Shown here: positions 43,524 to 53,299 of the stretch, one piece after another
How the letters are laid out: each line of letters starts with the position of its first letter
How positions within the stretch are numbered: position 1 is the stretch's first letter
Assembly (NCBI RefSeq): GCF_037975215.1
Contig: NZ_CP150239.1
Location: forward strand, 1,340,001 to 1,404,000
Origin: Solibacillus sp. FSL R5-0449
GTDB lineage: Bacteria > Bacillota > Bacilli > Bacillales_A > Planococcaceae
Length of the DNA: 64,000 nucleotides
Reading direction: 5' to 3'
Notes under the pieces: model-generated
Seen by the model: the letters and a program-made list of their open reading frames with translations, nothing else
What the model was told of the DNA's origin: nothing
Database searches by the model: none
Program-made: the position numbers and the translations under genes

Positions 43524-45406
43524 GTCATTTAATCGTATCAAATTTAACAAAAACAGTTGGCGATAAAACGCTATTTCAAAATATTGAATTTACCATTTAT
43601 GAAGGGGAACGTGCAGGCTTAATCGGGATAAACGGAACAGGAAAATCCACATTATTATCGATTATTGCAAAAAAACAGGATGCCGATACAGTGGAATTCG
43701 ACCATCCGAATAAGTACCGTATTGCTTATTTGGAACAAGATCCGCAATTTCCGCAGGATTTAACGGTTTTACAAGCGGTGTTTAGCGGAGATTCACCGAT
43801 ATTGCAGCTAAACCGTGCCTATGAAGAAGCGGTAGCCGCATTGTCACAAAATCCGCAATCTGAAAAACTGCAAAATGAATTATTCCGTTTACAGCAGCAA
43901 ATGGATACAGAAAATGCCTGGGACGTCAATGCATTGGCAAAGCAAGCATTAACGAAGCTCGGAATCGACATGTTCGACCAGCAAGTCACAAGCCTATCGG
44001 GCGGACAGCAAAAACGTGTGGCATTGGCAAAAGTATTAATCGAACCGGCAGACTTATATTTACTGGACGAGCCAACAAACCATTTGGATGTTACATCGAC
44101 AGAATGGCTGCAGGAAATGGTGTCACGCCTAAAAGGAGCGGTAATCTTTATTACCCATGACCGCTATTTCCTTGATGAAACCGCAACACATATATATGAA
44201 TTGGCAGATAAAACGTTGTACCGCCATACAGGTTCGTATGGGGATTTCCTTGAAGCCCGGGCGATTCGTGAAGAAATGAATGCAGCATCACAGGCCAAAT
44301 TACGAAATCGTTACCGCTCGGAATTAAAATGGATTCGTCGCGGGGCAAAAGCGCGAACTACAAAACAAAAGGCCCGTATTCAGCGTTTCGAAACGTTGGA
44401 TGAATCCATCGATCGTTCGAATGACCAGTCCGATCTTGAACTGGGGCTTGCAACAACGCGTTTAGGAAAAAAAGTACTGGAATCAGATGGAATTTCCAAA
44501 GCTTACGGTGACCGGGTGATTATTCAGGATTTCGAATTTTTACTGCAGCATGGGGACCGTATTGGCATAATTGGAGCAAATGGTTATGGTAAATCGACAC
44601 TTCTTAACATGCTCGCAGGTGAAATTGAACCGGATAAGGGCGAGGTAGTTGTGGGATCAACAGTAAAACGTCTTCATTTCAAGCAGGCACTGCCAGCAAT
44701 GAATGAAAATGCACGAATGATCGATTATATTCGTGAAGCTTCAAATGACATTACCGATTCAGACGGTGTTCGTTACTCAGCATCACAAATGCTCGAACGT
44801 TTCTTATTCCCGCTGAATACACATGGTACGCCGATCAGCAAGCTTTCAGGCGGAGAGCGGAAAAGACTTCATCTGCTCCGTCTATTGATGGAACAGCCGA
44901 ACGTATTACTTTTAGATGAGCCGACAAATGATTTGGATATCGAAACATTAGGTGTTCTGGAAGATTTTATCGAAAACTTCCCGGGTGTTGTCATTACAAT
45001 TAGTCACGACCGTTTCTTCCTGGATCGCATTGCGAAAAAGCTATGGATTTTGGACGGAAAAGGCGGCGTATCGGAAAGCTTGGATGTGTATACCGACTAT
45101 TTAGCAAAACGCGAGTCGGAACTGCAGCAGGAAGCGAAAGAGATGAAGCAGGAAAAGCCGAAAGTTGAAAAGCAGAAAACAGAAAAGAAAAAGCTATCAT
45201 TCAAAGAGCAGAAAGAATGGGAAACGATTGCCGATACGATTGCTCAAGTTGAAGAAAAAATTATGTCGACAGAAGAGGAAATTTCATCAGCTGGTTCGGA
45301 CTTTACAAAACTTCAGCAGCTGACGTCCGATTTAGAAAAACTAAATGAGGAATATGAACAATTAATCGAGCGCTGGAGCTATTTAGACGAAATCGCAAAT
45401 GGATAG
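43520..45406 (+). CDS. yfmR: ABC-F ATPase with C-terminal coiled coil (YfmR/Uup type)
   Basis: The 628-aa protein has two ABC domains (Walker A GINGTGKST and GANGYGKST; signatures LSGGQQKR and LSGGERKR; LDEPTNHLD and LDEPTNDLD) and a charged coiled-coil tail from about residue 530 (KEMKQEKPKVEKQKTEKKK onwards). This matches Uup/YfmR, which in B. subtilis relieves ribosome stalling together with EF-P. It is the middle gene of a coupled three-gene operon. Confidence 0.93.
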   Translation: MSHLIVSNLTKTVGDKTLFQNIEFTIYEGERAGLIGINGTGKSTLLSIIAKKQDADTVEFDHPNKYRIAYLEQDPQFPQDLTVLQAVFSGDSPILQLNRAYEEAVAALSQNPQSEKLQNELFRLQQQMDTENAWDVNALAKQALTKLGIDMFDQQVTSLSGGQQKRVALAKVLIEPADLYLLDEPTNHLDVTSTEWLQEMVSRLKGAVIFITHDRYFLDETATHIYELADKTLYRHTGSYGDFLEARAIREEMNAASQAKLRNRYRSELKWIRRGAKARTTKQKARIQRFETLDESIDRSNDQSDLELGLATTRLGKKVLESDGISKAYGDRVIIQDFEFLLQHGDRIGIIGANGYGKSTLLNMLAGEIEPDKGEVVVGSTVKRLHFKQALPAMNENARMIDYIREASNDITDSDGVRYSASQMLERFLFPLNTHGTPISKLSGGERKRLHLLRLLMEQPNVLLLDEPTNDLDIETLGVLEDFIENFPGVVITISHDRFFLDRIAKKLWILDGKGGVSESLDVYTDYLAKRESELQQEAKEMKQEKPKVEKQKTEKKKLSFKEQKEWETIADTIAQVEEKIMSTEEEISSAGSDFTKLQQLTSDLEKLNEEYEQLIERWSYLDEIANG

Positions 45407-45416
45407 GAGCATAACA

Positions 45417-46538
45417 ATGAAAATTTTATCAATTGAACCAACCCCAAGTCCAAATTCAATGAAAGTAATTATCGATCAGGATTTACCATTTGGTAAAAGT
45501 TTTAATTATACGAAAGACAACATCGGTGAAGCATCACCTGAGCTGCAGGCCATCTTTGCAGTAGAAGGTGTAAAAGGCATTTACCATGTATCGAATTTCC
45601 TGGCGATAGAACGTAATGCGAAATTTGCCTGGGAAAATATTTTGGCGGACATTCGCCGTGCAATTGGCGGAGAGGCAACTGAAACTACGGAATATGAGAT
45701 GAATGAGCATTATGGGGAAGTAAATGTACATGTTCAAATGTACAAAGCGATTCCATTGCAAATTAAAGCTTTTGACGGTGAAGGGGAAGTACGAATTAGC
45801 GCAGGAGACCGTTTTACAACAGCTTTCAAACGTCTGCAGTTCAGTGTGACGGATGAAAATTATATTTTTGAACGAAAATGGGTCGATTTCGGTGTTCGCT
45901 ATGGCGATAAAGAGCAAGTAGTACAAGAGGTACTAAAAGAGGTGGATGCACTTTATCCGCAAGACCGAGTTGAATCGATTGTCCAGTCTGCTAATGAACA
46001 GGTTGTAACAGCAGCACAAGAGCGGAAAGAAGTGTCATTGGAGCAATATGAGCAAGTGGAAGACTGGCAGCAGCGATTCCAGTTGTTAGATCAATTACCG
46101 GATCCGGAAGTAAAGGATATTCCGTTGTTTGAAAAAGCGCTGGAAGACGAGCAAATGTCTATTCGACGCCTTGCTACCGTTTATTTAGGAATGATCGAAG
46201 ATGTTGCGGTTGTACCGGCATTAACGAAGGCATTGAATGATAAAAGTGCAGCAGTACGCCGTACAGCGGGCGACTGCATGAGTGATTTAGGGTTACCTGA
46301 ATTTGAGCCGGCGATGATCGCTGCATTGGGTGACAAAAATAAACTTGTCCGCTGGCGTGCGGCAATGTACTTGTATGAAGTAGGGACAGAGCAGGCAATT
46401 GACGCCTTAAAAACAGCGAGTGAAGATAAAGAGTTTGAAGTAAAGCTTCAAGCAAAAATGGCACTTGCGCGTATTGAAGGCGGGGAAGAGGCAAAAGGTT
46501 CCGTCTGGAAACAAATGACGGAAAGCCGCAAAGCATAA
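45417..46538 (+). CDS. cvfC: CvfC-like protein: NifU-like N-terminal domain plus HEAT repeats
   Basis: The 373-aa protein has an N-terminal Nfu/NifU scaffold-like region (EPTPSPNSMKVIIDQD, then GVKGIYHVSNFLAIER) and C-terminal HEAT-like repeats from about residue 230 (SIRRLATVYLGMIED, AAVRRTAGDCMSDLG, KLVRWRAAMYLYEVG). This is the architecture of conserved virulence factor C of Staphylococcus. No CxxC pair is seen in the Nfu region. GGAG precedes the ATG at 45417, 11 nt after the ABC-F stop. Confidence 0.85.
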   Translation: MKILSIEPTPSPNSMKVIIDQDLPFGKSFNYTKDNIGEASPELQAIFAVEGVKGIYHVSNFLAIERNAKFAWENILADIRRAIGGEATETTEYEMNEHYGEVNVHVQMYKAIPLQIKAFDGEGEVRISAGDRFTTAFKRLQFSVTDENYIFERKWVDFGVRYGDKEQVVQEVLKEVDALYPQDRVESIVQSANEQVVTAAQERKEVSLEQYEQVEDWQQRFQLLDQLPDPEVKDIPLFEKALEDEQMSIRRLATVYLGMIEDVAVVPALTKALNDKSAAVRRTAGDCMSDLGLPEFEPAMIAALGDKNKLVRWRAAMYLYEVGTEQAIDALKTASEDKEFEVKLQAKMALARIEGGEEAKGSVWKQMTESRKA

Positions 46539-46560
46539 AATTTAAGATGGCCTGATCATC

Positions 46561-46602
46561 AATCAAAAATGCTATTTTCTCCTGAGAAAATAGCATTTTT
46601 GA
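46561..46602 (+). terminator. Very long perfect terminator hairpin
   Basis: ATCAAAAATGCTATTTTCTC is followed after CT by its exact reverse complement, a 20-bp perfect stem that includes the T run. It closes the HD/YfmR/CvfC operon. Confidence 0.85.
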
Positions 46603-46630
46603 TCGCTGTAAAAATTGTTTTCCATTTCTG

Positions 46631-46674
46631 AACACTAACCGCAGGCGTAGTGCCAACATATTGGTTAGTGTTTT
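46631..46674. terminator. Second hairpin, possible terminator
   Basis: AACACTAACC pairs perfectly with GGTTAGTGTT across 22 nt, followed by TTTAG. The rest of the gap to 46844 is AT-rich and holds the promoter of the next gene, with a TATAAT at 46789-46794. Confidence 0.55.
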
Positions 46675-46844
46675 AGTATTACTATATTCATAAAATAATA
46701 TAGATTACCTACTACACAACTGTACTTCTAATAATTGGCAAATTCCTTTTTATTGTTAAACATTCTCACATTATCTATTAATAAATGGTATAATTTGAGA
46801 GAATGATATATATTTAGTAGTGTATAAAGAGAGGTGGGTCCATA

Positions 46845-48041
46845 ATGGAGGAGCTATTGCTGAAAAATCCTAGTTCTTTAAGTGATGAACGTAAAGAAGC
46901 TTTATTAAATTTATTATACTCCGAACATTGTAATGACTCAATACTATTAAAAAGTGATGATTTTTATTTCATTTTTCATGATCTTTGGTCACTTTTTGAA
47001 ATTGGGGAAGAGTACGAAAAAGAAATAATAGAAGAAGATATTAGACTGAAAGAATGGCGAATTTTCTTATTGGATTTTTTTTCAGCTAGAAATGCAAAAA
47101 AATTGCATTTTGAGTACTTAAAAGATTCCTCTGTAAAAAATTTTTTTATTGCACTATACATATGGAAAAAAATTAAAAAAGATTATTTTTATGATATGCG
47201 TAAAGCGTTGAAAATCAAAAAATTGAATACTGAATATGAAAAGGGCCTTGCTGAAAATCAAAAAAATAGTGATATCTATCATGAAATCCACTTGAAAGTT
47301 CAAAGCTATTGGTACATGAATTTATTTAAATTCAATTCCATTTACGACAGAATTCTTGAAGAAGTGCTGGAAGAAACGAAAGCGGTAGAGCTGCTTTTCG
47401 GCGACAAGATATGGGAAACAATCAGCAATGACAATTTAAGAAAATTTATGAGTTATATTGAATCAAGGCACTTTTCCGAAGTTTTGTTTTGGAAATCCAA
47501 ATTTCAGACAGAACAATTCCTGAAAGTTGGACTTGATCCGAACAGTACATATGTATTTTGTGTTCAAAAAGATATATCGATGAAACGCAGCCTTACTTTA
47601 CAGAACGGATTGGCATTGGCTGTTTCGGAATTTTCACAAAAACATGAACACAATTTTGTTTTTTTATCATTCATACAAGCAATTGACCAGGAAATGATTA
47701 CACATAAAGAATCAATAGATTTTAATTATTACTTCGAGCTGGATAAATCGTTCGGACTTAAAACGGAACCGATTAATTATAAACGTATTATCAATTATGC
47801 TTTTACAATGCTAAAGTTAGAATTATCTCATAGCAGTAGCGGTAAAATCTATTTAATCTGCAATGAATTACTGTTTGATGATTTTCCGAATGAAGAAGAA
47901 TGGATAACAGCTGTAACAGATTACAAAAAAGCGAAAAATATTGAAATTGTCGTCATCTATATGGGCGATAAAACGAAATTGCAGGCAATCTGGTTTGCAG
48001 ATAAAATACTGGTACCACGACAACTGGCCCAGTTTGAATAA
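46845..48041 (+). CDS. Unknown 398-aa protein with degenerate vWA/CoxE-like domain
   Basis: Not recognised as a named family. Residues 1-180 are helical and rich in Lys, Glu, Tyr and Phe. From about residue 235 the pattern (TYVFCVQKDISMKRSLTLQ, then NGLALAVSEFS, NFVFLSFIQAI, KIYLICNELLFDD, IEIVVIYMGDKT) follows the strand-helix order of CoxE-type von Willebrand A domains. The metal motif DxSxS is not intact (QKDISM at that place). No MoxR ATPase partner is nearby. It is more AT-rich than its neighbours. GAGAGGTGG precedes the ATG, and a terminator follows. Confidence 0.6.
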   Translation: MEELLLKNPSSLSDERKEALLNLLYSEHCNDSILLKSDDFYFIFHDLWSLFEIGEEYEKEIIEEDIRLKEWRIFLLDFFSARNAKKLHFEYLKDSSVKNFFIALYIWKKIKKDYFYDMRKALKIKKLNTEYEKGLAENQKNSDIYHEIHLKVQSYWYMNLFKFNSIYDRILEEVLEETKAVELLFGDKIWETISNDNLRKFMSYIESRHFSEVLFWKSKFQTEQFLKVGLDPNSTYVFCVQKDISMKRSLTLQNGLALAVSEFSQKHEHNFVFLSFIQAIDQEMITHKESIDFNYYFELDKSFGLKTEPINYKRIINYAFTMLKLELSHSSSGKIYLICNELLFDDFPNEEEWITAVTDYKKAKNIEIVVIYMGDKTKLQAIWFADKILVPRQLAQFE

Positions 48042-48046
48042 AAAAT

Positions 48047-48092
48047 AAACTCTAAATCGCGCGCGAAATGATACCGCTGTGATTTAGAGTTT
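48047..48092. terminator. Bidirectional intrinsic terminator
   Basis: AAACTCTAAATC pairs perfectly with GATTTAGAGTTT. It lies between the vWA-like gene and the convergent EamA transporter gene. Confidence 0.85.
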
Positions 48093-48109
48093 ATTTCGTT
48101 ATATCTATT

Positions 48110-49003
48110 TTATTGTGAACTACTTGTTTTTATCTTTTTTACGGTTTGTTCAGGGGAGAAGACGGTGTACAAAATACTTCCGAAAATCAGAACAATTCCG
48201 AGCACTTGCAATAAACTTGGTCGGAAGGAAAGCAATGCAGCATCCAATAATATCGCTACTACCGGATCGACAAATACGAGTACGGATACGATGACAGTTG
48301 GGAGGTCCCGGACACTGTCAAAAAACAAATAGTAAACAAATCCCGTATGAATAAAACCAGTACCTAGTATGTATAGCCAGTTCGTATTCGTTAAACCTTC
48401 AAATGCGGCAAAATCGCAAAAAGGGAGCAACATTACGATGCCTACGATTGTTTGGATAAACGTAAGAGCATAGGATGACATACCGTGAATCGTTTTACTC
48501 GTGAACATTGTCAGCGCATAGCAGATGGCCGAAAGAAGCGCCCATATAAATCCAGAGTTCATAAATTGAGAGACGCTTGTAAAGCTATCAATACCAATTA
48601 TGAGGATACTACCGAAAAAGCAAATGACTGTTGCACAAATCGCACCGATCCCCATTTTTTCTGCCAAAAACACCGAACCTAATATCAATACAAAAATTGG
48701 CGCCAAATTGTATATGGAAATGGCGATAGAGATCGACATCACTTCAAACGCTTTAAATAAAAATACCCAGTTTAACACAAGAAATATACCGCAAATGACT
48801 GTTTTCATTATTTCGCTTTTATTCCAAACTTCTGTTTTTTTACCGCCTGTTATAAACCATAATCCGCCCAAAAAGAATGTGGCACAAATACAGCGAACAA
48901 AAACGAGTTCGACTGCAGGCAGGCCGGTTTGCGTAGTAAAGAAGCCGATAGAACCAAAAATAGCCATGGAGATAGTAAGTTTAAGTATCGAGTGTATATT
49001 CAT
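48110..49003 (-). CDS. EamA/DMT family transporter, second copy
   Basis: The 297-aa protein has ten hydrophobic segments in two EamA repeats (VFLFKAFEVMSISIAISIYN; FDSVRDLPTVIVSVLVFVDP with the typical conserved Pro). Substrate unknown. It starts with ATG at 49003 on the minus strand, with AAAGCAGG upstream. It follows proBA, but a terminator lies between, so co-transcription is not required. Confidence 0.9.
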   Translation of the reverse strand: MNIHSILKLTISMAIFGSIGFFTTQTGLPAVELVFVRCICATFFLGGLWFITGGKKTEVWNKSEIMKTVICGIFLVLNWVFLFKAFEVMSISIAISIYNLAPIFVLILGSVFLAEKMGIGAICATVICFFGSILIIGIDSFTSVSQFMNSGFIWALLSAICYALTMFTSKTIHGMSSYALTFIQTIVGIVMLLPFCDFAAFEGLTNTNWLYILGTGFIHTGFVYYLFFDSVRDLPTVIVSVLVFVDPVVAILLDAALLSFRPSLLQVLGIVLIFGSILYTVFSPEQTVKKIKTSSSQ

Positions 49004-49055
49004 ATGGCAAACCTGCTTTCATAATCCCGTATTGACGGGGCGTAATTTAACTGAC

Positions 49056-49099
49056 CCAAAAAGTCTAGATGCAGAGATTGAGTTCCGCTTCTAGACTTT
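49056..49099 (-). terminator. Intrinsic terminator of proBA
   Basis: On the minus strand AAAGTCTAGA pairs with TCTAGACTTT across 20 nt and is followed by TTGGG. It lies downstream of proA. Confidence 0.7.
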
Positions 49100-49167
49100 A
49101 CAGAGAGGAAAAAATAGGGAAGGAAAAATTCCCATAATAGCCCTAATTTCATTATAGAAGGTACATT

Positions 49168-50433
49168 TTATTCCCGAATTTGACCTGTACCATGGATGTA
49201 GTATTTCGTTGATGTTAATGCTGGTAACCCCATTGGTCCTCTAGCATGCAGCTTTTGAGTTGATATCCCGATTTCTGCACCATATCCGAATTCAAAGCCA
49301 TCCGTAAAGCGCGTCGACGCATTATGGTACACAGCTGCCGCATCTACAGAATTTAAAAAGATTTCAGCATTTTGCATATTGTCGGTGATAATCGCTTCTG
49401 AATGGTTTGTTCCGAACTGATTAATGTGCTGTACCGCTTCCAATACGTCATCTACTACTTTTATGCTTAATGCCAGAGCCAAAAACTCTTCGGCATAATG
49501 TTCTTCTGTTGCCTCGATCGCTTCCGGCAACACTGCACATACATTTTCATCACCATAAATTTTTATATCAAGTTCATTTTGTAGATATTCCAAAAATTGC
49601 TTGCCATTAAATTGGAAAAAATTCTGGTGCATCAATAGGCTCTCCGCCGCATTACATACGGATAAACGCTGTGTTTTCGCATTTTTTACAATTGATTTCG
49701 CCATATCGAAATCAGCGAATTCATCCAAATAAATATGGCAGTTTCCGGCACCGGTTTCAAGAACAGGAACCGTCGATTCACGTACAACTAAATCGATTAG
49801 TTTTTTACCTCCGCGCGGAATGAGCACATCCAAGTATTCAGTAAGTGTAAATAAAGATTTCGCTGTTTCACGGCTTGTATCTTCGATTAACAAAACGGCA
49901 TCTTCCGGATAATTAACAGCTTCTAGCGCACGGTGAATCGAGGCAACGAGTGCGATGTTGGAGTATTTTGCAGAAGAACTGCCACGCAGAAGTACCGCAT
50001 TACCTGTTTTAATGGAAAGTGTTGCTGCATCAATCGTTACATTTGGTCGTGCTTCATAAATCATACCGATTACGCCTAATGGGACACGCTTTTTAGTAAT
50101 TTGCAGCCCATTTTCTTTCGTCATTTCTTCGACTACTTCACCGACAGGATCCTCTAATTCAATCAGCTGCATAATGGCATCGCTCATCGCTTGAATGCGG
50201 TTTTCATTCAGTAAAATGCGGTCCAGTGTTGCTTGATCGAGTCCGTTTGCTTTTCCATCAGTAATATCTTTTGTATTTTCCGACAGCAGGAAGTCCATAT
50301 CGGCAATTAGTTGTTGAGCAATACTTTTTAATGCTTCATTTTTTTCTGCTGTTGTTTTGATATTCGTTAAATAGCTCGCTTTTTTTGCACGCTTACCTTT
50401 TTCAACCACTTCATTTGCAATTGATTTCGTCAT
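49168..50433 (-). CDS. proA: Gamma-glutamyl phosphate reductase
   Basis: ProA reduces gamma-glutamyl phosphate to glutamate semialdehyde, the second step of proline synthesis. The 421-aa protein has the ALDH-like fold with [17 protein letters not shown], the cofactor loop [18 protein letters not shown], and the catalytic cysteine in [14 protein letters not shown] precedes the ATG; the gene begins 13 nt after proB. Confidence 0.96.
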   Translation of the reverse strand: MTKSIANEVVEKGKRAKKASYLTNIKTTAEKNEALKSIAQQLIADMDFLLSENTKDITDGKANGLDQATLDRILLNENRIQAMSDAIMQLIELEDPVGEVVEEMTKENGLQITKKRVPLGVIGMIYEARPNVTIDAATLSIKTGNAVLLRGSSSAKYSNIALVASIHRALEAVNYPEDAVLLIEDTSRETAKSLFTLTEYLDVLIPRGGKKLIDLVVRESTVPVLETGAGNCHIYLDEFADFDMAKSIVKNAKTQRLSVCNAAESLLMHQNFFQFNGKQFLEYLQNELDIKIYGDENVCAVLPEAIEATEEHYAEEFLALALSIKVVDDVLEAVQHINQFGTNHSEAIITDNMQNAEIFLNSVDAAAVYHNASTRFTDGFEFGYGAEIGISTQKLHARGPMGLPALTSTKYYIHGTGQIRE

Positions 50434-50446
50434 AAAGATAACCCCC

Positions 50447-51529
50447 TTAAATTTTGACCCATTGATTACGGTGTATGACTTCTATCGGATAATGCATGAG
50501 CTCTGTCGTACGTTTACCCATCGCATGCTCCAATTCAGCTGAAGAATAAAGAATTTCTCCACGACCGATACAAGTATGTCTATCATAAACTTCGACAACA
50601 TCGCCTTTTTCAAATTGTCCTTCATAGGCATAAACACCGGCTGGCAGTAAACTTTTCCCTCCATATTGCAATGCTTGGACCGCACCTTCGTCAATAAAAA
50701 TCTTTCCGGAAGATTTTGAAAGCTGTACCCATTGTTTATTTGTAGGTACGTACTTTTCATTGCGTTCAAAATACGTGCCGTCACCGTTGTTTTCAAGAAT
50801 TTCGATTAGTTTTGTATGACCGGAACCTGTTCCGATAAAAACTTCGACTCCTGTATTAATTGCATGATTGGCTGCAGCAAGCTTTGACTGCATGCCACCG
50901 GTCCCGACTTTTGAGCCTGATCCTGTAGCAAAGAGAAGCATCTCTTCTGTAATTTTTTCTATGCGATCAATTCGAACGGCATCTGCGTTTGTTAATGGAT
51001 TAGCCGTATAGAGCCCGTTGACATCCGTTAAAATAATTAACTGATCTGCATGGACAAGACCGCTTACTAAAGCGGAAAGCATGTCATTGTCGCCAAAAGT
51101 CAATTCAGCGACAGATACAGTATCGTTTTCATTGATAATCGGGATGATGGAACGTTCTAACAGTTCTGTTAATGTTTCATAAGCATTTCTGTAACGCTGT
51201 TTATCGTTGAAATCAGAGCGAGTCAGTAAAATTTGGGCAGACGTCTCGTTATATTTGGCAAATTCATCTGCATACGCTTGTATTAGTATGCTTTGACCAA
51301 CTGCTGCAGCAGCTTGCTTCCCTTTGAGGGTAATCGGTCGAGAAGGATAGCCAAGCTTTCGGAAACCTGCTGCTACTGCGCCAGAAGATACTAGAATAAC
51401 TTCATGACCTGCTTTTTTTAATGCAGCAATTGCAGCAACATGGTCATGAAATTTTTCATGATCAAGCTCACCTTTATTATTTGTTAAAGAACTGCTTCCG
51501 ATTTTTATTACAATACGTTTTCTTTCCAC
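50447..51529 (-). CDS. proB: Glutamate 5-kinase
   Basis: ProB phosphorylates glutamate. The 360-aa protein has an amino-acid kinase domain ([49 protein letters not shown]) followed by a C-terminal PUA domain from about residue 265 ([18 protein letters not shown]). The start is GTG at 51529, seven bases after GGAGG. It is the first gene of proBA, downstream of a T-box leader. Confidence 0.95.
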   Translation of the reverse strand: MERKRIVIKIGSSSLTNNKGELDHEKFHDHVAAIAALKKAGHEVILVSSGAVAAGFRKLGYPSRPITLKGKQAAAAVGQSILIQAYADEFAKYNETSAQILLTRSDFNDKQRYRNAYETLTELLERSIIPIINENDTVSVAELTFGDNDMLSALVSGLVHADQLIILTDVNGLYTANPLTNADAVRIDRIEKITEEMLLFATGSGSKVGTGGMQSKLAAANHAINTGVEVFIGTGSGHTKLIEILENNGDGTYFERNEKYVPTNKQWVQLSKSSGKIFIDEGAVQALQYGGKSLLPAGVYAYEGQFEKGDVVEVYDRHTCIGRGEILYSSAELEHAMGKRTTELMHYPIEVIHRNQWVKI

Positions 51530-51673
51530 CCGAAATCCTCCTCGATAAAAATATTAAATTATCCCGCTACACGATATTGGTCATAGATACGCTGTTACAG
51601 GATATGACAGTTTTAACTTATGTTTTTCTACTTTTTTAGGAATAGAAAAAAACCTTTGATGGACTTAAAAGCA

Positions 51674-51925
51674 TAAAAAAGCACATTTCAATCCTATCGA
51701 TTAGGACGAAATGTGCTGTTTCCGTGGTACCACCTAAATTGAATGCCAAGTTCTTGCATTCCACTTATCTCATAACGCTGAGTCTGCGCCTATTTTTGTA
51801 GGAGCTGTTGAAGTAGGTTCGGCAGGTTTTGCTATGCCATTCTTTCAGCCTGTGGAATGTGCTCTCTTGTATAGCCAATTGCTACGTACTCGTCTTCAAT
51901 ATGCCTTTATATTTTCTAATAGCAT
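51674..51925 (-). promoter_or_regulatory. T-box leader of proBA
   Basis: On the minus strand the antiterminator reads AGGTGGTACCACGGAAA (about 51735-51719), followed by a long terminator hairpin (AGCACATTTC with GAAATGTGCT and a T run, 51718-51675). Stem I includes AGAGAGCAC near 51867. The likely specifier is CCT (Pro) at 51817-51815, preceded by GAA and followed by A. The operon should respond to uncharged tRNA-Pro, as known for proBA in Bacillus. Confidence 0.92.
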
Positions 51926-52091
51926 GCATGATAGCGCATTTTTTGTCAATATCGTTATATCTGATTTATTAGAAAACTATACGAAAAAGTTCTTTTTAGA
52001 CCGATTTACCGTATAAAAGTGTGAATTTTATGACTATTTAACGTGCAAATGTAATTTTTCGTAATAAATCTGTTCTTTGTTTCATTTTCTA

Positions 52092-52150
52092 CAATTCCTT
52101 AAATTTGTAGTACCTAGGAATAATCAGTTGTGCACAGCTTTAAGGAATTG
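52092..52150 (+). promoter_or_regulatory. 12-bp perfect inverted repeat covering the sigma gene's ribosome binding site
   Basis: CAATTCCTTAAA at 52092-52103 and TTTAAGGAATTG at 52139-52150 are exact reverse complements with a 35-nt loop. The right arm contains AAGGA, the ribosome binding site of the sigma factor whose ATG is at 52156. The loop contains CCTAGG and TGTGCACA palindromes. It could be a translation-blocking hairpin or a DNA operator. Confidence 0.6.
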
Positions 52151-52155
52151 GAAAT

Positions 52156-52632
52156 ATGCAGGATGTAGAAAAACTTATTTCTGAAAGTGAAACAATAATA
52201 AAAAAAGTGATCTATAAACTGAAAATTTATCGGGATTTTGATGAATACATGCAAATCGGAAGAATCGCCCTATGGCAGGCACTGCAGAAGTATGATGCAA
52301 CAAAAGGGGATTTTGCGATGTTTGCCTATATGACTGTAAAATATGCTGTAATTCGAGCACTATCCAAAGCGAATCATATAACCGAGCATGAACTGGCGGT
52401 GGAGGAAGACGTGATAATCGTTAATTCGCAGCAACAGGATTTAATTACAACAGGTTTGGAATGGCCGGAATGGTTTGAGGAATTAAATAAGGATGAACAA
52501 TTTCTGCTGATCGCATTGTTTGAAAAAGAGCTTTCGTTAAAAGAGATTGCTGACAAGTATAAGCTGAGTTATGAAACAATTAAGAAAAGACGTCAGCGAT
52601 TATTGTCTAAGTTAAGGGGTTTGCTACTATAG
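52156..52632 (+). CDS. Sigma-70 family RNA polymerase sigma factor
   Basis: The 158-aa protein has region 2 (FDEYMQIGRIALWQALQKYD, then KGDFAMFAYMTVKYAVIRAL) and region 4 (LSLKEIADKYKLSYETIKKR, a helix-turn-helix) and lacks regions 1 and 3, as in small alternative sigma factors. No anti-sigma gene is recognised. A convergent membrane-anchored protein lies next to it. Its ribosome binding site sits in a long inverted repeat. Target promoters are unknown. Confidence 0.88.
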   Translation: MQDVEKLISESETIIKKVIYKLKIYRDFDEYMQIGRIALWQALQKYDATKGDFAMFAYMTVKYAVIRALSKANHITEHELAVEEDVIIVNSQQQDLITTGLEWPEWFEELNKDEQFLLIALFEKELSLKEIADKYKLSYETIKKRRQRLLSKLRGLLL

Positions 52633-52648
52633 ATTTTTGGGATGGAAA

Positions 52649-52677
52649 AAAGTGGAAGCTTATGAAGTTTCCACTTT
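52649..52677. terminator. Bidirectional intrinsic terminator
   Basis: AAAGTGGAA pairs with TTTCCACTTT between the sigma factor gene and the convergent membrane-anchored gene, with an A run before and T-rich DNA after. Confidence 0.8.
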
Positions 52678-52685
52678 GTAATATC

Positions 52686-53078
52686 TTATTGAAGTGTATT
52701 CAAAAACTCTGTTCGCTGATCTTCGGATTGCTGTTCGCCATTTACAAGCATTGCGCCAATACGGTAATCTGTTTGTCCTTTTTCAACAATATATTGCAAA
52801 TTAACAGGCTGTACTTTGTTGTCAATTTTGCACTTACCTTTAAATTCTACAACATGCTCCATCATTTTAGTCTGGAAGTATTCCCAGCGGCTCTCTTCAC
52901 AATAGTTTTTGAATGCTTCTTCTGTTGTAATATTACTATTTTCCATAACGGGTGTCGCATGAATATATGTAATATAGTCATTATCTGTTACGGCTTTTTG
53001 TGGACCAAAAAAGTAAAAAAATATACCAATTACCCCGATTGGTATAATCCAAAATATCGTCCTCTTTCTTTTCTCCAT
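52686..53078 (-). CDS. Membrane-anchored protein of unknown function, 130 aa
   Basis: A basic N-terminus (MEKRKR) and a single membrane span at about residues 7-24 anchor an extracellular domain of about 105 residues with two cysteines (NYCEES and KGKCKID). No family recognised. GGGGGG precedes the ATG on the minus strand. Because it is convergent with a sigma factor gene, an anti-sigma role is tempting, but the topology (no cytosolic domain) argues against it. Confidence 0.7.
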   Translation of the reverse strand: MEKRKRTIFWIIPIGVIGIFFYFFGPQKAVTDNDYITYIHATPVMENSNITTEEAFKNYCEESRWEYFQTKMMEHVVEFKGKCKIDNKVQPVNLQYIVEKGQTDYRIGAMLVNGEQQSEDQRTEFLNTLQ

Positions 53079-53230
53079 AAAATAAATCCCCCCTATATTT
53101 GTATTATCAGTATAACATTTTAATGTTAATATTTTCTACATCGGCATAATAATTAGCTTGATAAAGGAGTACTTTCGATACGTAGGTCATGGAAACTAAC
53201 AGGATCAGTCTAATAAGATTAAACGTTAAC

Positions 53231-53250
53231 ATAGTAAGATTTGTTACTAT
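53231..53250. promoter_or_regulatory. Inverted repeat between divergent genes
   Basis: ATAGTAA and TTACTAT form a perfect 7-bp inverted repeat with 6 nt between, 50 bp before a 64-aa membrane protein gene and 150 bp before the divergent anchored protein gene. It is a possible operator. Confidence 0.35.
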
Positions 53251-53299
53251 AAAGATAGGTTAAAGAGAACGAGAATTTATCAATACTTTGGAGGACACA

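Noticed and set aside
48600-49094. A 164-codon plus-strand frame
   Set aside because: It is the antisense of the EamA transporter gene, whose hydrophobic pattern and start are convincing.
52686-53078. Anti-sigma factor for the sigma gene at 52156
   Set aside because: The gene is convergent, not co-transcribed, and its cytosolic part is only six residues long.
52662-53123. A 153-codon plus-strand frame
   Set aside because: It is antisense to the membrane-anchored protein at 52686-53078, which has a better ribosome binding site and a sensible signal anchor, and it begins within the terminator of the sigma gene.
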